From NCBI GenBank assembly GCA_943787535.1, contig CALSMU010000004.1:62001-126000 (forward strand): 64,000 bases of DNA, written 5' to 3'. The notes beneath the pieces are model-generated. The model did no database searches and was not told the DNA's origin. It worked only from the letters and a program-made list of their open reading frames with translations. The DNA is from an uncultured Flavobacteriales bacterium. Lineage in GTDB: Bacteria; Bacteroidota; Bacteroidia; Flavobacteriales_D; Parvicellaceae. Each line of letters begins with the position of its first letter. The first letter of the stretch is position 1. Shown one piece after another: positions 8,125 to 18,300 of the stretch. The position numbers and the translations under genes were made by a program.

Positions 8125-9885
8125 TTAAACTTTTTCTTCAATCTTTAAGCCTAAACTCAATTCTTTTAATTGACTTGAATCAATTGGAGAAGGAGCATCA
8201 ATCATCATGTCCCTTCCACTATTGTTTTTTGGGAAAGCGATAAAGTCTCTGATACTTTCTTGACCACCAAATAAAGAACAAAGTCTGTCAAAACCAAAAG
8301 CTAAACCACCATGAGGAGGGGCTCCATATTCAAAGGCATTCATTAAAAATCCAAATTGAGCCTCTGCTTCTTCTTTTGTAAACCCAAGAAGGTCAAACAT
8401 TCTTGATTGAATGTCTTTATCATGGATACGGATAGAACCTCCACCTACTTCAACCCCATTGATGGCTAAATCGTACGCATTTGCTCTAACTTCTCCAGGG
8501 GCAGAATCTAATTTGTCAAAATCTTCTTTCTTTGGTGATGTAAACGGGTGGTGCATTGCATGGAATCTTTCAGAATCTTCATCCCATTCTAGTAATGGGA
8601 AATCCATTACCCATAAAGGTTTAAATACATTTGTGTCTCTCAATTCAAGAGCATCCCCCATATGTAAACGTAATTCGTTCATTTGGCTTTGAACTTTTAG
8701 CTTATCTCCGCTAAGGACTAATAATAAATCTCCAGCTTTCGCTCCACATTTATCAGCCCAAGCTTTTAAATCCTCTTGCGAGTAAAATTTATCTACTGAT
8801 GATTTGAAAGAGCCATCTTCATTGCACTTAACATATACTAATCCTTTCGCTCCAATTTGCGGACGACGAACCCAATCTGTTAATTTGTCCAATTGCTTTC
8901 TCGAGTAATTTGCACAACCTGTTGCACAAATTCCTGTAACCAATTCAGCCGAATCAAATATTGCAAACCCTTTATTCTGAGTTAAAGCGTTTAAATTATT
9001 TAACTCCATTCCAAAGCGAATGTCTGGCTTGTCAGAACCATAACGTTCCATAGCATCAGCATATGTCATTCTTGGGAAATCTTCAGAAAAAGAGACGCCT
9101 TTCAATTCTTGAAATAGGTTTTTGATTAACCCTTCGAAAGTATTCAGAATATCCTCTTGGTCAACAAAAGCCATTTCACAATCTATTTGCGTAAACTCTG
9201 GTTGTCTATCGGCTCTTAAATCTTCGTCTCTAAAGCACTTTACTATCTGATAATAACGATCATAGCCACTAACCATTAAAAGTTGCTTAAAGGTTTGTGG
9301 AGATTGCGGTAATGCATAAAATTCACCTGGATTCATTCTGCTTGGAACAACAAAATCTCTTGCTCCTTCGGGAGTAGATTTAATCAAGTATGGTGTTTCA
9401 ACTTCAATAAAATCCAATGTGTCTAAATAGGTTCTAGCTGCTAATCCCATTTTATGCCGCAAAATCATATTGTTTTTCAATGGATTTCGTCTTAAATCTA
9501 AGAAGCGGTATTGCATTCTCAATTCTTCACCACCATCTGTTTCATCTTCAATTGTAAAAGGAGGAAGTTTAGCTTCCTTCAAAACGGTTAATTCAGAAAC
9601 ATTAATTTCAATCTCTCCAGTTGGAATATTTTTGTTCTTGCTACTTCTTTCAGTAACTATTCCTTTGGCTTGAATAACAAACTCACGTCCCAATTTTTTT
9701 GCTTGTTCACAAAGCTCAGCGCTAACATCGTTATTGAATGCTAATTGCGTTATGCCATATCGATCTCTTAAATCTACAAACGCCATTCCTCCTAAATCTT
9801 TCGATCGTTGAACCCACCCGCATAAGGTAACTTCTTGGTTTGCATTTTCAATTCTTAACTCTCCGTTCGTATGTGTTCTGTACAT
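8125..9885 (-). CDS. aspS: Aspartyl-tRNA synthetase
   Basis: A 586-residue class IIb synthetase that charges tRNA-Asp. N-terminal OB anticodon-binding domain ([20 protein letters not shown]), class II motif 2 ([19 protein letters not shown]), the bacterial GAD insertion (about 290-410), and motif 3 near the end ([10 protein letters not shown]). Length is normal for the bacterial type. It is a single-gene unit with its own promoter just upstream, and nothing suggests horizontal origin. Confidence 0.97.
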   Translation of the reverse strand: MYRTHTNGELRIENANQEVTLCGWVQRSKDLGGMAFVDLRDRYGITQLAFNNDVSAELCEQAKKLGREFVIQAKGIVTERSSKNKNIPTGEIEINVSELTVLKEAKLPPFTIEDETDGGEELRMQYRFLDLRRNPLKNNMILRHKMGLAARTYLDTLDFIEVETPYLIKSTPEGARDFVVPSRMNPGEFYALPQSPQTFKQLLMVSGYDRYYQIVKCFRDEDLRADRQPEFTQIDCEMAFVDQEDILNTFEGLIKNLFQELKGVSFSEDFPRMTYADAMERYGSDKPDIRFGMELNNLNALTQNKGFAIFDSAELVTGICATGCANYSRKQLDKLTDWVRRPQIGAKGLVYVKCNEDGSFKSSVDKFYSQEDLKAWADKCGAKAGDLLLVLSGDKLKVQSQMNELRLHMGDALELRDTNVFKPLWVMDFPLLEWDEDSERFHAMHHPFTSPKKEDFDKLDSAPGEVRANAYDLAINGVEVGGGSIRIHDKDIQSRMFDLLGFTKEEAEAQFGFLMNAFEYGAPPHGGLAFGFDRLCSLFGGQESIRDFIAFPKNNSGRDMMIDAPSPIDSSQLKELSLGLKIEEKV

Positions 9886-9904
9886 TCTATTTTTTTAAGG
9901 ACAG

Positions 9905-9912
9905 CAAATGTA
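9905..9912 (-). promoter_or_regulatory. -7 box for aspS
   Basis: The minus strand reads TACATTTG, a perfect TAnnTTTG element, 19 bases before the aspS ATG at 9885. The predicted 5' leader is about 15 bases. Confidence 0.55.
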
Positions 9913-10008
9913 CAAATTTCAATGCATTATGCATCTTCTATTCATTCTAGAAATTGAAGTGTCTTCAATAAATTTCTTATTATTGTAGTAATACTTAAAA
10001 AGAAAACT

Positions 10009-10254
10009 ATGAAAAAGAAGATATTAGGAATTTTAGTGTTTCTTATTGCCATGTTTGGGGTTATGTATTTTATGGGAGTTTTTGAAGCAGGAGAAGCAAC
10101 GGAAGCCGATAATAAAGTGGGAGATGAAATTGCAAATGATAAAGAATTAGAAGATGCCTTAGACAATGCAGTTGAAATGCCAGGGGAATCGGATGACACA
10201 ACAGAATTAGACCTGGGACTAGACGAAGAGTTTGATCCAGAATCAATGCTTTAA
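10009..10254 (+). CDS. Small membrane protein with acidic tail (81 aa)
   Basis: MKKKILGILVFLIAMFGVMYFMG gives a basic N-terminus and one membrane span. The remaining ~55 residues are strongly acidic (EIANDKELEDALDNA, ELDLGLDEEFDPE), predicted N-in with an exported acidic tail, or a retained signal. Not recognised. The next gene (10264-10533) has the same architecture and is only 9 bases away, so the two are probably co-transcribed and perhaps an old tandem duplication. Confidence 0.6.
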   Translation: MKKKILGILVFLIAMFGVMYFMGVFEAGEATEADNKVGDEIANDKELEDALDNAVEMPGESDDTTELDLGLDEEFDPESML

Positions 10255-10263
10255 TTTTTAGCT

Positions 10264-10533
10264 ATGACAAAGAAGAAAAAAATACTAAACGGAATAATAT
10301 TTTTAGTTGGACTGATTGTGTTTTTGTTTTATTACTTTGAAGATAATGCAGATATGGAAGCTAAAGAGCAGGAACAAGATGTAAGTGCTGAAAAATCGAC
10401 AGACAGCATCTTTGAAGTATTTGAAAAAGAGGAATTCGAAAACATTGAAACCGAACAAGATTCTGCAATGATGCAGAAGACTCTACTGCAGTTGATAGCA
10501 TATAACAGGATTTTAAATACAAAAACCCGATAA
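10264..10533 (+). CDS. Small membrane protein with acidic tail (89 aa)
   Basis: MTKKKKILNGIIFLVGLIVFLFYYF is a basic cap plus one membrane span, followed by a Glu/Asp-rich tail (FEVFEKEEFENIETEQDSA). The last ~20 residues lose this acidic character. A shift by one base near 10465 would instead give an acidic ending (DAEDSTAVDSI, then stop), so the 3' end may carry a frameshift. Same layout as the preceding gene. Function unknown. Confidence 0.5.
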   Translation: MTKKKKILNGIIFLVGLIVFLFYYFEDNADMEAKEQEQDVSAEKSTDSIFEVFEKEEFENIETEQDSAMMQKTLLQLIAYNRILNTKTR

Positions 10534-10598
10534 ATTCAATTATTAGCGGCTTTTTTCGATAAATTAGGATATTAATAACCCAATTTTGTTTTATCCAA

Positions 10599-11453
10599 TC
10601 ATGACTCTTTCATAACTTTCAAATAATGAACTTGGACATCATTTATTTTTAGTGCTATAAAGTAATGTCCAGGACGAATATTGGAATCAGGCCTCCATTC
10701 GGCTGTGTATTTTTCGGGTTTAAGATTTAATTCTTGCAAATCCGCGACTAATCTCCCTTGAATGTCAAATACTTGGAGGCTTACTTTTCCGTGCTGAAAA
10801 ACACCATAATTTATTTGAATAAAATCTGAAAATGGGTTTGGATATATTTTGTAAATCATACCCATAGACGCACGCATTTCTTCAATTCCAACGGGATCAC
10901 CTAATCCATCTATAACAATATCCCAAGTTGCTTCTTTTTGTCCCAAGCTGTTGGTTGTGACCGGCACAATTCGGTGGGTTGCATCATATGTGCCACTTGA
11001 AATAGAGGCTGCGGCGTCAGCCGGGATGTCTGAGTCACCTTGGAAATAAAGTTGTGTAGTTAAAATAGGGAAACCAGGAGGAGTAATTTTAAGATGGATA
11101 TGGGACGGACGATAAGCACTTCCGTTTAAATATTTTCCAGGGTATATTGTCTCAAAAAGATAAAAACCTTGACTATTACTGGTTACGATTCCTCTCAGAT
11201 TGAATCCTGTGTTATCGTATGCGCCTGCATCGTTTGCATGCCAAATATCAATAATAGCTCCAGCGATATATTCTGTGCAATCCAGGTTATGTACCCTACC
11301 ACTTATTATAAACCGAGTTCCAGGCTCACTTGCTGCAGCAAGTTGATTATTTACAATTGAGGGTGCATTAGCCGAATAAAAAGGACCTTGACCATAATAA
11401 TCTTGTGTCGTTGGATTGCAATTTGCTAGCAGGTTGACTGGAGTTTTCGTCAT
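10599..11453 (-). CDS. Intradiol ring-cleavage dioxygenase-like protein with T9SS-type C-terminal domain
   Basis: The N-terminal ~190 residues match the intradiol dioxygenase fold (catechol/protocatechuate 3,4-dioxygenase superfamily): AGAIIDIWHANDAGAYDNTG, then YPGKYLNGSAYRPSHIHLKI. This includes Tyr and His-x-His residues typical of the Fe(III) site. The last ~80 residues (YKIYPNPFSDFIQINY, then VFDIQGRLV and a final YLKVMKES) match the type A sorting domain that directs cargo through T9SS. As it stands the frame starts without a signal peptide. The missing N-terminus appears in other frames just upstream (11454-11543), so this is likely a damaged gene. Substrate unknown. Confidence 0.75.
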   Translation of the reverse strand: MTKTPVNLLANCNPTTQDYYGQGPFYSANAPSIVNNQLAAASEPGTRFIISGRVHNLDCTEYIAGAIIDIWHANDAGAYDNTGFNLRGIVTSNSQGFYLFETIYPGKYLNGSAYRPSHIHLKITPPGFPILTTQLYFQGDSDIPADAAASISSGTYDATHRIVPVTTNSLGQKEATWDIVIDGLGDPVGIEEMRASMGMIYKIYPNPFSDFIQINYGVFQHGKVSLQVFDIQGRLVADLQELNLKPEKYTAEWRPDSNIRPGHYFIALKINDVQVHYLKVMKES

Positions 11454-11543
11454 TGAATGCTCTGGCTAGACTCGGTAAAGTTACTGGTAGCTAATGCCAG
11501 TGCAGGATGTGTTTTTCAGAAATTGTCGTCTATCTTTTTTCAT
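11454..11543 (-). pseudogene. Out-of-frame Tat signal remnant of the dioxygenase gene
   Basis: Reading leftward from ATG 11543 gives MKKDRRQFLKNTS, a twin-arginine (RRQFLK) signal start, which soon hits a stop. Moving one frame over continues with PALALATSNFTESSQSIQ, a plausible hydrophobic core and cleavage region. A second shift then enters the dioxygenase frame at MTKTPV. Two indels within about 60 bases would therefore restore a Tat-exported precursor. This is an inference from order, strand and signal character. Confidence 0.45.
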
Positions 11544-11634
11544 TCATTTTTTTTTAAATGGATACAATGATTATCTATATACGTATAAAAATGAAAAAGA
11601 GATGGGGGCCTTTTTATAATTTGTGATTTAAAAT

Positions 11635-11662
11635 AATAAAGGCGCCATATGACCCCTTTATT
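11635..11662 (-). terminator. Stem-loop after the Cys-containing lipoprotein gene
   Basis: AATAAAGG (11635-11642) pairs perfectly with CCTTTATT (11655-11662) around a 12-base loop, and the leftward transcript continues into a T-rich stretch. It lies 26 bases past the stop of the gene at 11688-12041. Confidence 0.4.
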
Positions 11663-11687
11663 AGATATTAAAAGTGAGGTTACGATC

Positions 11688-12041
11688 TTACTGATCTCCC
11701 ATTCCATTCATCATCATTTCTCCCATTAGTCCTTGCATTTCTTTCATTGCTGGACAGTCTTCCAATTCTTTTTCCATTTCTTTTCCTTTAGCCTCTCTTT
11801 CTTCGTCGCTAAGTCCTTCCATTTCTTTTTCCATATTTTCTCCCATTTTCTCACAAGCTTCAATCTCAGATTTATACTTTTCTTCAATTTCTTTGATTTT
11901 AGCTTCATCTTGACCAGCTTCACTAGCTTCTTTCATCATTTCAACTGTTGTTGTCATACAATCACAAGGGGAGAGGGCACCGCCACAAGATGAAAGGAAC
12001 ATTGCAGAAACTACTCCTGCAGATACAAATAATTTTTTCAT
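11688..12041 (-). CDS. Small lipoprotein with Cys motifs (PCDC...CPAMKE)
   Basis: A 117-residue protein. MKKLFVSAGVVSAMFLSSCGG is a lipoprotein signal with lipobox LSSC. The mature part has SPCDCM near residue 25, a long charged helical region, an isolated Cys (EACEKM) and LEDCPAMKEM, then a Met-rich tail (GEMMMNGMGDQ). The same order of cysteines and the CPAMKE block recur in the lipoprotein at 25451-25771, so the two form a family. The cysteines could form disulfides or bind a metal; no function is known to me. Single-gene unit. Confidence 0.75.
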   Translation of the reverse strand: MKKLFVSAGVVSAMFLSSCGGALSPCDCMTTTVEMMKEASEAGQDEAKIKEIEEKYKSEIEACEKMGENMEKEMEGLSDEEREAKGKEMEKELEDCPAMKEMQGLMGEMMMNGMGDQ

Positions 12042-12108
12042 GTTTTTTTATTTTAATTAAAGTTTTGTTGGTAAATATATGCTTATTGTAGGGCTATTAA
12101 AATAATAA

Positions 12109-13776
12109 TCAGTTATTGTTTAATTCCTTGATTGCAAATTGCACGTCCTTGTCGAATGGAAGCGAAATAAAAAAACGCGCCTCCTCATCCCACAAGTAAG
12201 TTGCTAACTCTGATTTTAACTGGTTTTTAATTCGTTTTTTGGATGCATTTATTCCGAATAAATCCTTTGTGATACCGTGGTTTTTGGATGCATTTTCAAC
12301 AAAATCATTAAACATTTGTTCAGTGATAGAATATTGCGCGTTAAATGTTTTGGCGTCTTTATAGTTTAATTTTTTTCTATTCTTATCAACGTAGTCAAAG
12401 CAAAAATCTCTGTAAGCTGCAGAATAGGCTAGTGCAGATAAGTATAAGGATGACCCAGAGGTGTCAATAGGAATGAAAACATCAGGCATAATTCCACCAC
12501 CTCCGTATACAGTTCTACCTTCTGGAGTGATAAATTTTTCTGCATTTTCAAATATTATACTATCCAATTCTTGTAGTTCTCCGTTTTCATAACGGTTCAT
12601 AATATCATTGTAGTAATCTATCCCGCTGCCATAAGGTTTTTGAATACACCTTCCGGTCGGAGTATAATAACGAGAAACAGTAAGTCTCATTTCAGATCCA
12701 TCTTCTAAATTTATTGGTTGTTGTACTAATCCTTTTCCGAAAGTTCTACGCCCCATAATCAAACCCCTATCGTTGTCTTGAACAGCACCACTAACAATTT
12801 CACTTGCAGAAGCTGTTCCGCTATTTACAAGGATAACCAATTCATTGCTTTCAAAATTCCCATATCCAGAAGAAAAATATTCTTTCTTCTGTTGATGCGC
12901 TCCCTCAGTATAAACGATGGATTTTCCTGCAGCTAAAAACTCATCAGCAACACTTGTTGCTCCATGCAAATAACCACCTCCGTTGTTTCTTAAGTCAAAA
13001 ACCAGTTTAGTCATGCCTTCTGCTTTTAAATCAGCTACAGCATAAGCAAATTCTCTATCAGTATTGTTGGAAAAGTTTTTAAGCCTTATATATCCTATAT
13101 TACTGTTTACCATAAAGGAAGCGTCTATCGAAGGCAAAGGTATTGACCCTCTAGTAACTTCTATACCCTTTGGTTGCAAGTTGGATTTATTTAAGATTTT
13201 TAACTCAACTTTTGTTCCAAATTCTCCTTTCAAAAGACCATGAACATCTTCAATTTTCAATCCGGTTCCTGCTATTTTATCTCCATCAACTTCAAGTATT
13301 CTATCACCCGCTTTTAGACCCGCTATTTCCGAAGGTCCATTGGGAATAATATTGGTTATCATCAAGGTATCACGAAGAATAATAAACCGAATTCCTACAC
13401 CTCCAAAATGCCCTTGTAATTCTTCATTTTGCCTTTCTACGTCTTTAGCTGATATATAGGCGGAATGTGGGTCTAGTTTTCCGAGCATGCCAGAAATAGA
13501 TGTTTCAATTAATTCTTTTTTATCTACGGAGTCTACATATCGAGACTCAATTACATCCAATACATGATTTAATTTAACAACCTGTTCTTCTTGCGTTATT
13601 TTTTCTTGAGAACGAAATTGACCTGCGCCAATGAAATAGGTGAATGCAGAGCAAATTCCGATTAATAATGGCGTTAATATAAGTAGCCAATTGTTCGAAT
13701 TATCCTTCTTGTCTAGTGGGTCTTTTGAGAAAGAGATATAACTACTCCCTTTTATTTCTTTGTATTCTTCTTCCAT
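12109..13776 (-). CDS. C-terminal processing protease, S41 family
   Basis: A 555-residue CtpA/Prc-type serine protease. One membrane span near residues 30-52 anchors it facing the periplasm. A PDZ domain starts at GHFGGVGIRFI (about residue 126). The catalytic Ser lies in NSGTASASEIV and the Lys in RTFGKGLVQQP, the S41 Ser/Lys dyad. A C-terminal extension of ~150 residues follows, as in Bacteroidota members. It cleaves the C-termini of envelope proteins. Its ATG shares a base with the stop of the dCMP deaminase gene, so the two are translationally coupled. Confidence 0.93.
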   Translation of the reverse strand: MEEEYKEIKGSSYISFSKDPLDKKDNSNNWLLILTPLLIGICSAFTYFIGAGQFRSQEKITQEEQVVKLNHVLDVIESRYVDSVDKKELIETSISGMLGKLDPHSAYISAKDVERQNEELQGHFGGVGIRFIILRDTLMITNIIPNGPSEIAGLKAGDRILEVDGDKIAGTGLKIEDVHGLLKGEFGTKVELKILNKSNLQPKGIEVTRGSIPLPSIDASFMVNSNIGYIRLKNFSNNTDREFAYAVADLKAEGMTKLVFDLRNNGGGYLHGATSVADEFLAAGKSIVYTEGAHQQKKEYFSSGYGNFESNELVILVNSGTASASEIVSGAVQDNDRGLIMGRRTFGKGLVQQPINLEDGSEMRLTVSRYYTPTGRCIQKPYGSGIDYYNDIMNRYENGELQELDSIIFENAEKFITPEGRTVYGGGGIMPDVFIPIDTSGSSLYLSALAYSAAYRDFCFDYVDKNRKKLNYKDAKTFNAQYSITEQMFNDFVENASKNHGITKDLFGINASKKRIKNQLKSELATYLWDEEARFFISLPFDKDVQFAIKELNNN

Positions 13777-14225
13777 TAAAGATTTTCAATTTGAACAACT
13801 TCAACACCAGCTTTTTCTAAAAATTGTAGGCCTGAATTGTCTTTGTAGCCTTGCTTGTATACTAGCCTTTTAATCCCTGCCTGATGAACTAGTTTTGAAC
13901 ATTCTTTGCAAGGAGATAAAGTTAAATATAGTGTTGCTCCCTCACAACTATTTGTGCTATTGGCAACCTTTAAAATTGCATTAGCTTCTGCATGTAGAAC
14001 GTACCATTGTGTTTCTCCTGCTTCGTTTTCACAACAATTTTCAAAACCGGTAGGTGTTCCATTAAAGCCATCCGAAATAATCATTCGTCCTTTAACGATT
14101 ATAGCTCCTACCTGCTTGCGCTCACAATGCGATAATTTTGCCCACTCTGATGCCATTCGCAAATAAGCTTTGTCAAAGCGCTCCTGCTTTTTTTTGTTGT
14201 CTGATATTTTTTCTTGTAGCTTCAC
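13776..14225 (-). CDS. dCMP deaminase family protein
   Basis: A 149-residue cytidine/deoxycytidylate deaminase. The zinc site is seen in HAEANAI (His and catalytic Glu) and SPCKECS (two Cys), with the substrate loop SDGFNGTPTGFENCC before it. Such enzymes (ComEB-like) convert dCMP to dUMP for thymidylate synthesis. The exact substrate is assigned by family only. It lies in the leftward run between the glycosyltransferase and the S41 protease. Confidence 0.9.
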   Translation of the reverse strand: MKLQEKISDNKKKQERFDKAYLRMASEWAKLSHCERKQVGAIIVKGRMIISDGFNGTPTGFENCCENEAGETQWYVLHAEANAILKVANSTNSCEGATLYLTLSPCKECSKLVHQAGIKRLVYKQGYKDNSGLQFLEKAGVEVVQIENL

Positions 14226-14243
14226 AGCTACGAAAATAGATAA

Positions 14244-15395
14244 TTACTCAAATATGAGCTTATTTTTAGTTGTGATTTCTTCACTACATACATTTTTATT
14301 GTAAAAACGGACACAGCTATTTGACCAATTATTGTATGTTTCCTGATTCAAATTAACTGCCTGGTTGATAGAGTCTATCAGTGAAATAGGATCCTGCAAG
14401 TTAAAATTCCAACCAAGATTTTTATATTCTAAATCTCCCCATGGAGTTTGATCGCTTACTAAAACGGGGCAACCACTGTTCCAAGAATCAACTATAGAAT
14501 GCGAAAAGCTTTCCCCTTTTGTTGGAAACAACATGAAATGGTATTCAGCTTGCAATTTTATTTTTAGTTCTTTATTAGGGATAGGACCCTTATAATTCAC
14601 CTTAATGTTGCTCGGCAATTGCTTAATTTGTGTCTCAATTTTTCGCAAGTACTCCTGTTCTTCGGCGGCTCCAAAGATATCAAACAGAATTTCTCCTTTT
14701 GGTTTTAATTTTATAAAGCAATCCAATGCAAAAGAAATGTTTTTGTGCTCAGAAACTCTTCCAATAAAGAAGAATCTCGCTGCGCCAGGATATTTATTTA
14801 TTTTATTTCTTGATTCGAATTTTGCGGGTATCGAAATAGGTGCGCCAATGATTATTTTGGCTTTAGACCCAAATACTTTGGAAATAGTGTTTTTTTCATC
14901 TTCACTTGTTGCGTGCCATGTAATATTTTTAAAAAATTGAAAAAGTTGAGTTGTTTTAAGAAAAAGAGCTTTTTTTAATGACTTAGTTTGCAGGGCTCCT
15001 GCACCTAGCATGCCTCTTGGTGCAAGGACTGTTTTTAAATCAGGAAAGTGCTTGTTTCGGATGCGTAGAGGGGTAAGTGCATATTGAGACGAGTATAAGC
15101 TGTTGAGATACATCGCATCATAATTTCGTTCTCCAATTAATGTTTTGATTTTATCTTTCGAATAATTATCAGCACTCAAATAATATACATGAGCATTGTA
15201 TTTTGCAAGCCACTTGTTTGGGTCAATATTCTTATATGGCTCGTCATCTGATAAATCCGTATTCCTTGTGACAATAAAAAAGTCAAAATCCTCCGAAAGC
15301 GCGCGAACTATGTTTGCTACGGAACGAATTGGACCTCCAGCTTTGTAGCCAGGCAGAAACCAATCCATAAAAATGAGTATTTTTCTCTTTTTCAT
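14244..15395 (-). CDS. Glycosyltransferase, GT4-like
   Basis: A 383-residue GT-B glycosyltransferase. The N-terminal KRKILIFMDWFLPGYKAGGP is a GT4-type acceptor-side start. The C-terminal half has FFIGRVSEHKNISFAL (donor domain entry) and LLFPTKGESFSHSIVDSW, equivalent to the conserved E-x7-E nucleotide-sugar region. Probably adds a sugar to a cell-surface glycan; donor and acceptor are not deducible. It is isolated from other polysaccharide genes, sitting 3 bases after the amidohydrolase gene and 18 bases before the dCMP deaminase gene. Confidence 0.85.
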   Translation of the reverse strand: MKKRKILIFMDWFLPGYKAGGPIRSVANIVRALSEDFDFFIVTRNTDLSDDEPYKNIDPNKWLAKYNAHVYYLSADNYSKDKIKTLIGERNYDAMYLNSLYSSQYALTPLRIRNKHFPDLKTVLAPRGMLGAGALQTKSLKKALFLKTTQLFQFFKNITWHATSEDEKNTISKVFGSKAKIIIGAPISIPAKFESRNKINKYPGAARFFFIGRVSEHKNISFALDCFIKLKPKGEILFDIFGAAEEQEYLRKIETQIKQLPSNIKVNYKGPIPNKELKIKLQAEYHFMLFPTKGESFSHSIVDSWNSGCPVLVSDQTPWGDLEYKNLGWNFNLQDPISLIDSINQAVNLNQETYNNWSNSCVRFYNKNVCSEEITTKNKLIFE

Positions 15396-15398
15396 GTA

Positions 15399-18300
15399 TT
15401 AAGGGGCTATACTGCAACCACAATTACTCTTCATAAAGCTATTGGATTTTTGATGCCAATCAAAAGCGGCATTGTATTTAGAATTTTCCCAATAAAACTT
15501 TTTTCTAGTTTTCGGCTCGTTTCCGATTTCATTCATTGTTTCTGTGTCGTATAGTCTACCATTTATCATGGTGTAAATTATTGTGTTGGAATTCTGAATG
15601 TCATCCAATGGGTTTTTATCCATAATAACTAAATCGGCTAATTTACCTTCTTCCAATGATCCAATATCTTTCGACATCCCAATATAATCAGCTCCATTTA
15701 TTGTTGCAGCACGAAGAGCTTCCATATTTGTCATGCCTCCTTGTTGTAAGCTCCACAGTTCCCAATGCGCTCCAAGTCCTTGAAGTTGACCGTGGGCACC
15801 GAGGTTTACTTTTACTCCTGCATCACTTAGTTTTTTACATGTTTGAGAAACTAAAATATGTCCATTGTCATACTCCTCTTGTGGAATCATCATTCTATGA
15901 CGCGCTCTTGAAGCAATAATTTGACGTGGGTAGAATTGTAATAACTTTTTATTTTCATAAACATTGGTGTTTTGATACCAATAGAATTCAGCATTTAAGC
16001 CACCGTAATTTACAATTAGTGTTGGGGTGTAGCCTGTTTTACTTTTGCTCCATAATTCTATAATGTCCTTGTAAACTGGAGCAACTGGGATGTTGTGCTC
16101 TACACCGGTATGACCATCTAATATCATTGTCATGTTATGGTAAAAAGTTGACCCTCCCTCAGGAACTACAAATATGTTTTGTTCCCTTGCTGCTTGAATA
16201 ACTTGTTGTCTTTGGTCTCTTCTTGGTTGGTTATAGCTTTTAACCGATAATGCTCCAAATGCTTTGGTCCTTCTAATTGACGAGCGAGCATCATCCAAAT
16301 TATTGATGACAGCTTTGAAATCTCCATCTCCTCCATATAAAATAAAGCCGGTTGAATATAGTCTTGGGCCAACGAGCTCACCGCTTTTAACTAATTCAGA
16401 GAGTGCAAATACGGTTTCTGTGTTTGCAGACGGATCATGAGCTGTTGTCACTCCGTAGGCTAAATTGGCGTAAAATTGCCAATGTTTTTGCGTTGTTAGG
16501 CCATATCGAAATGCCCCAATGTGCGCATGAACATCTATAATTCCCGGCATGATGGTTTTGCCTTCCATTTCATATACTTTAGCATCTTTTGGAATGCTAA
16601 CTTCCTCAACTGTTCCTATCTTTGTAATTCGATTTTCGTTAATTACAATGGTTCCATTTTTAATTACTTTGTCACCTTCCATTGTAATAATTGTTGCTCC
16701 TTTAAAAACAATTTTACCATTGGGTTTATCTGTGTCTTGCACCAAGTTGATGCGAATTCCAGTTGTGTCAATGGGAGCTATTGAATCTGGAGAATTCGGC
16801 AGGTAAGTAAATCGCTGATCAATATCGTTTTCGAAGTATTCTTCCCCCAATGTCCATCGGATTTTTTTTGAATCAGCAGACCAATGTAAATTAATCCCTG
16901 CGTCTCTTGCTACTTGCGAAACAGGTACAGAATTCGTTTTATTATCAAGGTTTAACGGTTTCCCTGTATGCGGAATTGGCGCAATATATACCTTATGCAA
17001 ATGAGAAAAAGCGACCCATTTGTTGTCAGGGCTAGGCACTAATCTGTTTGCATATTTTGAAGTTATATGTGTTTTTTCATCAACCCCATTTAGATCAACA
17101 CTATGTAGCTCCTTAGTTAGTTGACCAAAGTAGGTTCCTCCAGTTTGGAAAAATACCCGTTTTTGATCTTTAGTAAAAGTCGGATATTGCCCTTGCTCTG
17201 CAACTAAGTATGGATTTGTTCCGCCAGCATCCATAATATATATGCCAGCATTTTTTGCAAATGAATGCCCTTGCTCATTGTTTCCAGACTCCTTTAAGTA
17301 AACAATTTTTGATCCATCTGAACAATAAGAAGGAGTTCTAAATATTCCTTTCTCTGAACTTAACTTAACAGGATCACCTCCCTTATAGGGAATTGAATAA
17401 ATTGCTCCTAACTCTTTGTCGTTCCATGTAACATAAACGATTGTTTTGCCATCGGGAGAAAAACTGGGTTCAAACTCAAAGTCTGTGCTTTCAGTTATTC
17501 GTTTTGGTTTGCCATTCGGTAATTGTTTTTTCCATAAATATCCGAGAGCATTAAAAACTAAAGTTTTTCCATCTGGCGAAGTCACGGCATGCCTTATCAC
17601 TTTTGCGGTAAACTCGTCTGGTGATACTGGGTTTTCAAACTCCAATGTTTCTGCTATTTTTAAATGCACATCTGCAGAGAAGGGAATTTCTGTAATGGTC
17701 AGAGATTCTATATTGATACTGTTGATTTTTCCGCCAGACCAAATCACAATACTTTTATTGTCAGGCATCCAGTTAAACCCGGTATACACCCCAAAGATAG
17801 CCCAAGCTTCTTGTTGGTCTTTATTTAATTTATCGTAAACAGGCCATTCTTCACCAGTGGCCAAGTCATGGATGTATAGTACAGATTTAGCATCTATTCT
17901 TTTAATAAAAGCAAGTAGTTTTCCATCTCTAGAAAGTTGTGGTCGAGCAGCTCCACCTGGACCTCCGGTAATGGTTTTAATCTCTCCATCCTCAAACGCA
18001 TATCTTTTGATTACATAAATCTGTTTATTTGGATCTTTGTTATATTGAAAAAATCCGCCAGGATACATATCTTCACTATAATACAGGTATTTTCCATCCG
18101 GGGAAATACAGGGTTCATTCACATCTTGTTGCTCATTTTTCTTTTTGGTTAACTGTAACCCACTTCCTCCAGTAATGTGATACATCCACATTTCACCAGC
18201 ACCTGCAGATCTCTCAGATGTAAAGTGCTTGCGCACAATTAATGAATTGCCATCACTTGTCCAAACAGCATTGTTTACTAATCTAAAATCTTCTTTTGTA

